Made by a program: the position numbers and the translations under genes. 64,000 bases of DNA from Armigeres subalbatus (taxonomy: Eukaryota > Arthropoda > Insecta > Diptera > Culicidae): contig NC_085141.1 in NCBI RefSeq assembly GCF_024139115.2, positions 246,496,096-246,560,095 of the forward strand. Reading direction: 5' to 3'. Below are positions 31,715 to 41,029 of this stretch, in pieces. Below the pieces are notes generated by a model that ran no database searches, had not been told where the DNA came from, and worked only from the letters and a program-made list of their open reading frames with translations. The first letter of the stretch is position 1, and the number at the start of each line of letters is the position of its first letter.

Positions 31715-32545
31715 CAGATTAATCCACCCAGCGTTGGTGGTGCCTTATAAAAATGAGAAAATCACATAAGAGAGGTCAAATTAGCATTTTAGGGGGAAAT
31801 ATTTTACTATCTTCATCAATTTATATTTATTTGCGGTGATTTGAATGCATTGCAGCAGAACCTAAAAAAATCGATTTTGTGTGTGTGTTTTTGTTCCTCT
31901 TGGCAAAAACCAATGTTTTTTCAATAACTCTGGGACGCAATGGCCAATCGACCAGTTTTCAATAGGAAACAACTAGACCGCATTCCGTTTCGATTGCAAC
32001 TTGTTACGAGCAAATAATGTTAAGTACCAAGGAATGTAATTATTGCAAAAGAATGCAAAAAACAAGCAACAAAAGAGAATAGCAATAAGTCTTTGTCCTC
32101 ATCTGCAGAGGATAAAGACAATGTTGCGTTCCATTTTATCTGCAACAAATTTGGAGAGGTAATTGTTGTGAAGTTTTCAAGCTAAGGTAAACACAAATCA
32201 TGTTAACAAATAGTTAAGTTTATCTCCAAACATTGATAAGTGATACTTATTTAACCAAAAACATCATCGAAAACCGACGTTTTCTCTAAATGCGCGGCAT
32301 GCGATCATTGTCCTGTTCTGTTGCAGTTTGGGACAAACGCTTGTTGCGAGTTGAATTTTTTCCAAAATTTACAAGAGAGGACAATGTTGTTGTCATTGGC
32401 AATATTGTTGTTTTACATTCCTTGCTGAGTACCAAAAAGTGTGTCTCACAATTTTGTACACATACACACACATACAGACATTACCTTAATTCGTCGTGGT
32501 AAACAACACTACTTCTATCAAAAGTTCGTTTTTGGAGTGATCCTA
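31715..32545 (-). mobile_element. interspersed repeat with internal CA microsatellite (repeat R), copy 1
   Basis: Starts with gattaatccacccagcgttg and ends with aaaagttcgtttttggagtg then atcctatagcc. The interior has tacacatacacacacataca at about 32457-32477. The same parts in the same order occur at 54592-55325 and 60265-60590, and in inverse at 44675-45105. Apparently non-coding and non-autonomous. I cannot name the family. Confidence 0.7.
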
Positions 32546-32935
32546 TAGCCCAGTGTTTCCCAACCCAACCAAAATGCGTAGAATCGAATAAAGATGGTTT
32601 CGTGTTGGTCAGACTTCGGCAAGGGGTCTATTTAACCCTTTTCTCCCCTATTTTCATGGGAAATATTAAAAAGCATAAAGTAATCACATTTATTTTAACC
32701 ACATCAAGCAAATTTGCAGCAGAATATTAAAATATCTGTAGTAGGATATATCCTCATTTTCGGACGTTAAGTGTTGTCTGCTTTGCCCTACTCATAAAAA
32801 ATAAAAAAATAGATACATCACCTGATATTGGGAACAGAGGGAAACACAGCGAATTCAAATCAAATAATGTCTACACAAACTTCTTAGGCATATATTTGTT
32901 GTGCAGCCTTCGTCAGATGTCTATTTAGACCAGGA
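32546..32935. other. unassigned AT-rich sequence
   Basis: Nothing recognised between repeat R and the GC-rich hAT-like end. Confidence 0.3.
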
Positions 32936-33055
32936 CTGCCCAACGTACGGCCCGCGGGCCGGATGCGGCCCTTGACTCCAATTTTTTGTGGCCCGCGGCG
33001 TATGAGAAAAAATACCGGCCCGAAAGCCGGTATCTACCTGGTTCGAGAAGCTCCT
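32936..33055 (+). mobile_element. hAT-like element terminus, one end only
   Basis: caggactgcccaacgtacgg followed by the GC palindrome cggcccgcgggccgg and gatgcggccc is the usual wording of hAT (Charlie/Tip100-type) ends. No matching opposite end is seen in the following kilobase, where another MITE sits, so it is a fragment or solo end. Confidence 0.65.
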
Positions 33056-33093
33056 TCATATTATTTATTTATACTGTTACAGTAGGTTAATAC

Positions 33094-33317
33094 TATAGAC
33101 ACTAAAGGTTCCATAGACGAGCGCAGGCATGGTTGGGTTATTTCGATTAAGTGTGTTTTTCCACTTTTTCACAGTGTACCACGCGAATTTGACGTCACAC
33201 GCTGCGTTGCTTGGGTTGCAATAGTGACGTCATGCTCGTTTGGCTACACTAACTGACAGTTCGTTTGGCTACACTCGCCTTCGCCTCAGCTCGTCTATGG
33301 AACCTATAGTGTCTATA
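33094..33317. mobile_element. hAT-type MITE with 8-bp target duplication
   Basis: Ends tatagacactaaaggttcca and tggaacctatagtgtctata are near-perfect inverted repeats. gttaatac is duplicated at 33086-33093 and 33318-33325. The interior holds tgacgtca-like words and two tttggctacact repeats. Confidence 0.92.
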
Positions 33318-33685
33318 GTTAATACTGATTAAAAAATAAAATCTGCAAGCACGGAGTCGAATAATGCAGCACAGTTTTGCTGTTAATGAGATTTTGGCAA
33401 TACGGATGAAATTTTTCCAGGACAAAGAACTTGTTAAAAATGCACATCGGCTGTTGGTGATATCGTGTTCTCTATAGAAAAAGCCTCCTTAAGTAGTATT
33501 AGTTTCTCATAAAGCACGGTGAAGAGTTAAAATCTTCAAAGAAGATTTGTAAACTACGTTACGTTAGTGATGACCTTTGTTTAAACTTAAAAATCACTTT
33601 AATAAAGATTATTTTAAAAAAAACTACGTTACGTGGAAAAGCCTGCTTCTGATTCTACCTGCTCACAATCGATCGAAGAACTTAA

Positions 33686-33925
33686 CCCTTATCCTCCCTT
33701 GATACTTTTTAGGCACTAAAAAAGACTTCAAAAAATCATAACTCCGTTGATTCTCAACCGATTTTGACGATTCACCTACCAAACGAACCGGTTAGGTTTC
33801 TAGTTTTCAAACCTGAGAAGAGAATCGGCATTGGCCACATGGTTCGGGAATAATTCCGGGGTCGAATGGGGTACCTTTTTTCTCAAATAAAATGACCATG
33901 CTAAAAGTTTCAAAACTAATTTTTT
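33686..33925 (+). repeat. outer terminal inverted domain, left
   Basis: Unique domain shared with the right end. Key phrases are aaatcataactccgttgatt, ccaaacgaaccggttaggtt, and gaataattccggggtcga. Only scattered differences separate it from the right copy, so the two ends are recent or co-evolving. Confidence 0.9.
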
Positions 33926-35390
33926 GATGTGTCCTACTTCATGAAATCACGAGACATGTTCAATAGTGCCTGTTCCAAGGTTCCCTGGTGGGTTTGGACA
34001 GGTTCTGCGGCATTCCGGGGACCTGGTTCCCCCAGGACGTGGCCACTTTTCGATTTGATTCGAAACCCATCTTGCGATGTCTCAAACTTCATGATTTTGC
34101 GAAACAAGCTCAATAGAGTCTAATTTGAGGTACCTAAGTGGTTCTGGTCAGGTTCCGTGGCATTCCGAGGACCTGGTTCCCCCGGGGAAGTGGCCACTTT
34201 TTGATTTGATCCAAAACCCTGCTTGCGACGTCTCAAACTTCATAATTTTGCGAAACGAGCTCAATAGAGTCTAATTTGAGGTAGCTGAGTGATTCTGGTC
34301 AGGTTCCGTGGCATTCTGGGGACCTGGTTCCCCCGGGGAAGTGGCCACTTTTTGATTTGATCCGAAACCCTTCTTGCGACGTCTCAAGCTTCATGGTTTC
34401 GCGAAACAAGCTTTAAAGAGTCTAATTTGAGGTAACTGAGTGGTTCTGGTCAGATTCCGTGGCATTCCGGGGACCTGGTTCCCCCGGGGAAGTGGCCGCT
34501 TTTTGATTTGATCCAAAACCCTTCTTGCGACGTCTCAAACTTCATGATTTCGCGAAACGAGCTCAATAGAGTCTAATTTGAGGTACCTGAGTGGTTCTGG
34601 TCAGGTTCCGTGGCATTCCGGGGGCCTGGTTCTCCCGGGGAAGTGACCACTTTTCGTTCTGATTCGAAACCCATCTTGCGACGTCTCAAACTTCATGATT
34701 TCGCGAAACGAGCTCAACAGAGTCTAATTTGAGGCCCCTGAGTGGTGCTGGTCAGGTTGCGTGGCATTCCGGGTGCCTAGCTCCCCCGGGGAAGTGGTCA
34801 CTTTTTGATATGACCTGAAACCCATCTTGCGATGTCTCAAACTTCATAATTTCGCGAAACGTGCTCAATAGTGTCTAATTTGAGGTACCTAAGTGGTTCT
34901 GGTCAGGTTCCGTGGCATTCCGGGGACCTGGTTCCCCCGGGGAAGTGGCTGATTTTTGGATTTGATCCGAAACCCATCTTGCGACGTTTCAAACTTTATG
35001 ATTTTGCGAAACGAGCTCAACAGTCTAATTTGAGGTACCTGAGTGGTGCTGGTTAGGTAACGTGGCATCCCTGGAACCTGGGTCCATCAAGGAAGTGGTC
35101 CCTTTTGATGTGTTCTAAAATCCATTTTGCGACGACTCAAACTTCATGATTTCACGGAACGAGCTCAATTAGAAGGTACTTGAGTGGTGCTAGTCAGGTT
35201 CCGTTGCATCCCGCGATCCTAGTTCCTCCGAGAAATGGCCACTTTTTGCGGTGACGATTTCTTGCGACGTCTCAAACTTCATGACTTCGCGAGACCTGGT
35301 TTTCCCGGGGATGTGGTCATTTTTTAATGTGAACTGAACTGAACAATATTTTGACGTCTCAAACTTCATGATCTCGCGAAACAAGAAGAC
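33926..35390 (-). repeat. 151-bp satellite array, left arm (inverse orientation)
   Basis: The phrase gcgaaacgagctcaa recurs at about 34099, 34251, 34401, 34553, 34704, 34854, 35005 and 35156, i.e. every 150-152 bp. The outermost unit (ccaaggttccctggtgggtt) is matched by the outermost unit of the right arm. Units become more diverged towards the centre. Open frames of about 60 codons inside are satellite translations. Confidence 0.92.
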
Positions 35391-35590
35391 GTTTCTCATT
35401 ATGTCAGTAACCTGGTGCCCTCGGGGATGATTAAACTGCTCTATGTATTCTGAATCCTGAATCATGTAATCTGTAACATGAACAACGAAACATGAAATTC
35501 TAAAATGTTGTACATGCTCTCGAGTATTCTGAGAAATTTTGTACTTCTGGATAGTTTCCACCTTGATATGATACAAGTGATACGATTCAG
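35391..35590. other. centre of the foldback element
   Basis: Orientation of the 151-bp units switches here. It includes tgaatcctgaatcatgtaat and aacatgaacaacgaaacatg. No ORF of note and no transposase remnant. Confidence 0.6.
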
Positions 35591-38145
35591 GATGGGTTTA
35601 AAAACGCATAAAAACCTGCCTGGTAAACCAGATTCCCTGAACGCCACGGAACATAAGATGCACCACTCGAGTATCTTGCAAAAATCTCTATTGAAAATGT
35701 CTTGTGAAACCACGAAGTTTGTCGAGAGATGGGTTTCCGATCACTACAAAAAAAGCCCACATCTCCAAGAGAACCAGGTTCTCAGAATGTCACGAAACCT
35801 GACGAACATCATTCAGATACCTCGAAATAGAATCTATTGAGCTCGTTTCGCTAAATCATGAAGTTTGAGACGTCGCAAGAAGGGTTTCGGATCAAATCAA
35901 AAAGTGGCCACTTCCCCGGGGAAACCAGGTCCCCGGAATGCCACGGAACCTGACCAGAACAACTCAGGTACCTCAAATTAGACTCATTTGAGCTCGTTTC
36001 GCGAAATCATGAAGTTTGAGGCGTCGTAAATTGGGTTTCGGATAAAATCGAAAAGTGCCTACTTGCCCGGAGGAACCAGGTCCCCGGAATGCCACGGAAT
36101 CTGCCCAGAACCACTTAGGTACCTTAAATTAGACTCTATTGAGCTCGTTTCGCGAAATCATGAAGTTTGAGACGTCACAAAATAGGTTTCGGATCAAATC
36201 GAAAAGTGGCCACTTCCCCGGGGGAACCAGGTCCCCGGAATGCCACGGAACCTGACCAGAACAACTCAGGTACCTCAAATTAGACTCTATTGAGCTCGTT
36301 TCGCGAAATCATGAAGTTTGAGGCGTCGTAAATTGGGTTTCGGATCAAATCGAAAAGTGCCTACTTGCCCGGAGGAACCAGGTCCCCGGAATGCCACGGA
36401 ATCTGCCCAGAACCACTTAGGTACCTTAAATTAGACTCTATTGAGCTCGTTTCGCGAAATCATGAAGTTTGAGAGGTCTCAAGATGGTTTTCGGATCAAA
36501 TCGAAAAGTGGCCACTTCCCCGGGGGAACCAGGTCCCCGGAATGCCACGGAACCTGACCAGAACCACTCAGGTACCTCAAATTAGACTCTATTGAGCTCG
36601 TTTCGCTAAATCATGGAGTTTGAGACGTCGCAAGAAGGGTTTCGGATCAAATCGAAAAGCGGCCACCCCCCCGGGGCCACCAGGTCCCCGGAATGCCACG
36701 GAACCTGACCCGAACCACTCAGCTACCTCAAATTAGACTCTATTGAGCTCGTTTCGCTAAATCATGAAGTTTGAGACATCGCAAGAAGGGTTTCGGATCA
36801 AATCGAAAAGTGGCCACTTGCCCGGAGGAACCAGGTCCCCGGAATGCCACGGAATCTGCCCAGAACCACTTAGGTACCTTAAATTAGACTCTATTGAGCT
36901 CGTTTCGCGAAATCATGAAGTTTGAGACGTCGCAAGATGGGTTTCGGATCAAATCGAAAAGTGGCCACTTCCCCGGGGGAACCAGGTCCCCGGAATGCCA
37001 CGGAACCTGACCAGAACCACTTAGGTACCTCAAATTAGACTCTATTGAGCTCGTTTCGCGAAATCATGAAGTTTAAGACGTCGCAAGAAGGGTTTCGGAT
37101 CAAATCGAAAAGTGGCCACTTGCCCGGAGGAACCAGGTCCCCGGAATGCCACGGAATCTGCCCAGAACCACTTAGGTACCTCAAATTAGACTCTATTGAG
37201 CTCGTTTCGCGAAATCATGAAGTTTAAGACGTCGCAAGAAGGGTTTCGGATCAAATCGAAAAGTGGTCACTTGCCCGGAGGAACCAGGTCCCCGTGATGC
37301 CACGGAATCTGCCCAGAACCACTTAGGTACCTCAAATTAGACTCTATTGAGCTCGTTTCGCGAAATCATGAAGTTTGAGACATCGCAAGAAGGGTTTCGG
37401 ATCAAATCGAAAAGTGGCCACTTGCCCGGAGGAACCAGGTCCCCGGAATGCCACGGAATCTGCCCAGAACCACTTAGGTACCTCAAATTAGACTCTATTG
37501 AGCTCGTTTCGCGAAATCATGAAGTTTAAGACGTCGCAAGAAGGGTTTCGGATCAAATCGAAAAGTGGCCACTTGCCCGGAGGAACCAGGTCCCCGGAAT
37601 GCCACGGAATCTGCCCAGAACCACTTAGGTACCTCAAATTAGACTCTATTGAGCTCGTTTCGCGAAATCATGAAGTTTGAGACATCGCAAGAAGGGTTTC
37701 GGATCAAATCGAAAAGTGGCCACTTCCCCGGGGGAACCAGGTCCCCGGAATGCCACGGAACCTGACCAGAACCACTCAGCTACCTCAAATCAGACTCTAT
37801 TGAGCTCGTTTCGCGAAATCATGAAGTTCGAGACATCGCAAGAAGGGTTTCGGATCAAATCGAAAAGTGGCCACTTCCCCGGGGGAACCAGGTCCCCGGA
37901 ATGCCACGGAACCTGACCAGAACCACTTAGGTACCTCAAATTAGACTCTATTGAGCTTGTTTCGCAAAATCATAAAGTTTGAGACATCGCAAGATGGGTT
38001 TCGGATCAAATCGAAAAGTGGCCACGTCCCGGGGGAACCAGGTCCCCGGAATGCCGCAGAACCTGTCCAAATCCACCAGGGAACCTTGGAACAGGCACTA
38101 TTGAACATATCTCGTGATTTCATGAAGTGGGACACATCAAAAAAT
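35591..38145 (+). repeat. 151-bp satellite array, right arm
   Basis: gagctcgtttcg recurs at 35840, 35990, 36141, 36292, 36443, 36594, 36745, 36896, 37047, 37198, 37349, 37500, 37651, 37802 and 37953, a strict 149-151 bp period. Two unit types are recognisable: type A (ttccccgggggaaccagg with cctgaccagaac) and type B (ttgcccggaggaaccagg with tctgcccagaac). Units around 37050-37650 are nearly identical, and A and B alternate between 35880 and 36500. Confidence 0.93.
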
Positions 38146-38380
38146 TAGTTTTAAGACTTTTAGCATGGTCATTTGATTTGGAAAAAAAAGGTACCCCACT
38201 CGACCCCGGAATTATTCCGGAACCAGGTGGCCAATGCCGATTCTCTTCTCAGGTTTGAAAACTAGAAACCTAACCGGTTCGTTTGGTAGGTGAATCGTTA
38301 AAATCGGTTGAGAATCAACGGAGTTATGATTTTTTGAAGTCATTTTTTAGTGCCTAAAAAGTATCAAGGGAGGATAAGGG
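38146..38380 (-). repeat. outer terminal inverted domain, right
   Basis: Inverse counterpart of 33686-33925, ending in gtatcaagggaggataaggg directly before TTAA. Confidence 0.9.
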
Positions 38381-38628
38381 TTAATGTAAAAAATAAGGCA
38401 CATGTAGCAGTCTTCATAAGAGGAATTTGTGAACATTTCTAAATCACAGAGGAATTAGCAGATTCGATTCTTATGAAGGAAACAACTACCGGTATCGACC
38501 TGGGAAAAGATGTTAAGACCTGTACTACCCATGATTTAACATTAAGCTGCAGCAACACGTAGAACTTTTATTATCCAACATGCAAACTATTGAAACAATT
38601 TGGCACAATTGATTGTCGAAAACTGATA

Positions 38629-38916
38629 TCCTTCTTCTTCTTTTTCGCATTACATCCCCACACTGGGACAGAGCCGCCTCGCAGCTGAGTTTTCATTAAG
38701 TATTTCCACAGTTATTTACTGCGAGGTTTCTAAGCCACGTTACCATTTTTGCATTCGTATATCATAAGCCTAACACGATGATACTTTTATGCTCAGTCGA
38801 GACAATTTCCAATCCGAAAATTGCCTAGACCGGCACCGGGAATCGAACTCAGCCACTCTCAGCATGGTCTTGCTTTGTAGCCCCGCGTCTTACCGCACGA
38901 CTAAGGAGCGCCCCCC
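38629..38916 (-). mobile_element. tRNA-derived SINE, copy 2
   Basis: Close relative of the SINE at 11655. The 13-bp target duplication tcgaaaactgata is at 38616-38628 and 38917-38929. Minus-strand head has cttagtcgtgcggtaagacg and gagttcgattcccgg (A and B boxes). The 3' tail is (GAA)n. Confidence 0.93.
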
Positions 38917-38939
38917 TCGAAAACTGATACACTTCTCTA

Positions 38940-40715
38940 ATCAGATAGAAGAAAAGTTCCTGCAAATTTGTTGAATATTCTGGAAAAATCGAAGCCTTTC
39001 ACAGCAGTAGTAGACAGCAGACCCGCTTTTCTCAGGAGAAAAAACGCCGCTTGGAAGAAGCGAAGTGCGAGGAGATAGAACAGTTGTGCCGTTCTCAAGA
39101 AAAACGCAAGTTCTATCAGAAGCTCAACGCATCCCGCAAAGGATTCGTGCCGCGAGCCGAAATGTGCCGGGATAAGGATGGGAGCATATTGACGGACGAA
39201 CGTGTGGTGATCGAAAGGTGGAAACAGCACTACGAGGAACATTTGAATGGCGCTGAGAGTACAGGCAGTGACAGTCAAGGCAGCGGAGGAGATGCCTACG
39301 TCAGTTCAGCCAACCAGCCCCCACCTTGAGGGAAGTTAAGGATGCCATCCAACAGCTAAAGACCAATAAAGCAGCTGGTAAGGATGGTATCGGAGCTGAG
39401 CTCATCAAGATGGGCCCGGAAAAGCTAGCTACTAGCCTGCACAATCTGAGAAACTGAACAGCTACCGGAGGTGTGGAAGGAAGGGGTTATATGCCCCATC
39501 TACAAAAAGGACGACAAGCTGGAGTGTGAGAACTTTCGAGCGATCACCATCCTTAATGCCGCCTACAAAGTGATTTCCCGCTCGAAGACGGACCAGATCT
39601 TTACTGTACGGCAAATCCTTAAAAAATGCCGTGAATACCAGGTCCTAACGCACCATCTTTTCGTTGATTTCAAGGCGGCATACGACAGTATATAGACCGC
39701 GTAGAGCTATGGAAAATTATGGACGAGAACAGCTTCCCTGGGAAGCTTACCAGACTGATCAAAGCAACAGTGGATGGTGTGCAAAACTGTGTGAAGATTT
39801 CGGGCGTTCGTTCAAATCGCGCCGGGGACTAAGACAAGGTGATGGACTTTCGTGCCTGTTGTTCAACATTGTGCTAGAAGGTGTCATGCGGAGAGCCGTC
39901 TGTAACAGCCGGGGTACGATTTTCAACAGATCCAGTCAATTTATTTGCTTCGCGGATGACATGGACATTGTCGGCCGAACATTTATTTGCAAAGGTGGCA
40001 GAACTTTACACCCGCCTGAAACGTGAAGCAACAAAAGTTGGACTGGTGGTGAATGCGTCAAAGACAAAGTACATGCTTGTGGGCGGAACCGAGTGCGACA
40101 GGGCCCGCCTGGGAAGCAGTGTTACGATAGACGGGGATACCTTCGAGGTGGTCGAGGAATTCGTCTACCTCGGATCCTTGCTAACGGCTGACAACAACGT
40201 GAGTCGTGAAATACGAAGGCGCATCATCTGTGGAAGTCGGGCCTACTACGGGCTCCAGAAGAAACTGCGGTCGAAAAAGATTCGCCACCGCATGAAACAT
40301 GGACAATGCTCGAGGAGGACTTGCAAGCACTCGGAGTATTCGAGAGACGGGTGCTTAGGACCATCTTTGGCGGTGTGCAGGAAGACGGTGTGCGACGGCG
40401 AAGAAAGAACCATGAGCTCGTCCAACTCTACGGCGAACCCAGTATCCAGAAGGTAGCTAAAGCCGGAAGGGTACGATAGGCAGAACATGTTGCAAGAATG
40501 CCGAATAGCAACCCTGAACAGATGATGTTTGCTTCCGATCCGGCAGGTACGAGACGGCGTGGAGCGCAGCGAGCGAAATGGGCAGACCAGGTGCAAAACG
40601 ACTTGGCGAGCGTGGGGCGTATCCGAGGATGGAGAGATGCGGCCTCGAACCGTGTATTGTGGCGTCAAATTGTTGATTCAGTGTTATCTGTTTAGATGTA
40701 AACTAAATAAATGAA
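38940..40715 (+). mobile_element. RTE-like LINE (family A), 5'-truncated
   Basis: Starts within the linker between endonuclease and RT and runs to a short 3' end (gtaaactaaataaatgaaat). Its proteins resemble family B at 60.6 kb but differ clearly in sequence. The endonuclease is absent. Confidence 0.85.
39040..40694 (+). pseudogene. RTE-like reverse transcriptase (family A), broken
   Basis: Frames in order: EKRKFYQKLNASRKGFVPRA and ERWKQHYEEHLNG (39051-39329); LKTNKAAGKDGIGAELIKMG in another frame; WKEGVICPIYKKDDKLECEN and THHLFVDFKAAYDSI (39471-39695); GLRQGDGLSCLLFNIVLEGV and CFADDMDIVGRT (39830-39990); YLGSLLTADNNVSREIRRRI (to 40456); and the C-terminal ARMPNSNPEQMMFASDPAGT with the final WRDAASNRVLWRQIVDS (40498-40694). 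FADD is intact. At least five frame changes occur, plus a stop at about 40480. Confidence 0.87.
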
Positions 40716-40721
40716 ATGAAT

Positions 40722-41025
40722 CATTAGACCGGTAGTCCTACGGACACGAGACCTGGACGATGCTCGTGGAGGACCAACTGCGGTGGACCGGGCACGTAGC
40801 CAGAATGTCGGACAGTAACCCGGTAAAAATGGTTCTCGACAACGATCCGTCGGGCACAAGAAGGCGAGGTGCGCAACGGGCAAGGTGGATCGATCAGGTG
40901 GAAGATGACTTGCGAACCCTCCGTAGACTGCGTGGTTGGCGACGTGTGGCCATGGACCGAGCCGAATGGAGAAGATTCTTATATACCGCGCAAGACACTT
41001 CGGCCTTAGTCTGAATAAATAATAA
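40722..41025 (+). pseudogene. RTE-like family B 3' end, internally deleted
   Basis: Reads RPVVLRTRDLD-type sequence then, from 40760, LRWTGHVARMSDSNPVKMVL, DNDPSGTRRRGAQRARWIDQ, and a terminal WRRVAMDRAEWRRFLYTAQ. It matches 63070-63510 but skips about 180 bp (the FERKVLRTIYGG part). The tail is (AAT)n. It follows family A directly. Confidence 0.88.
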
Positions 41026-41029
41026 TAAT

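Larger units (their letters stand above)
33686..38380. mobile_element. 4.7-kb TTAA-flanked foldback element with satellite arms
   Basis: Flanked by TTAA at 33682-33685 and 38381-38384. Ends cccttatcctcccttgatac and gtatcaagggaggataaggg are exact inverse copies. The outer 230 bp of each side are near-identical inverse unique domains; further in, each arm is a tandem array of a 151-bp unit, in opposite orientation. The left arm has about 10 units, the right about 17 including diverged ones. A centre of about 200 bp holds the switch. TTAA plus CCC fits piggyBac-type ends; arm structure resembles Drosophila FB and Galileo elements. No transposase is encoded. Confidence 0.9.

Noticed and set aside
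36990..37916. Repeated 60-79 codon open frames (EIMKFKTSQEGFRIKSKSGH type)
   Set aside because: They are successive translations of identical satellite units, with no start context or independent conservation.
33926..38145. CRISPR-like regular array
   Set aside because: The 151-bp units repeat in full with no short repeat plus unique spacer pattern; it is a satellite in a eukaryotic foldback element.
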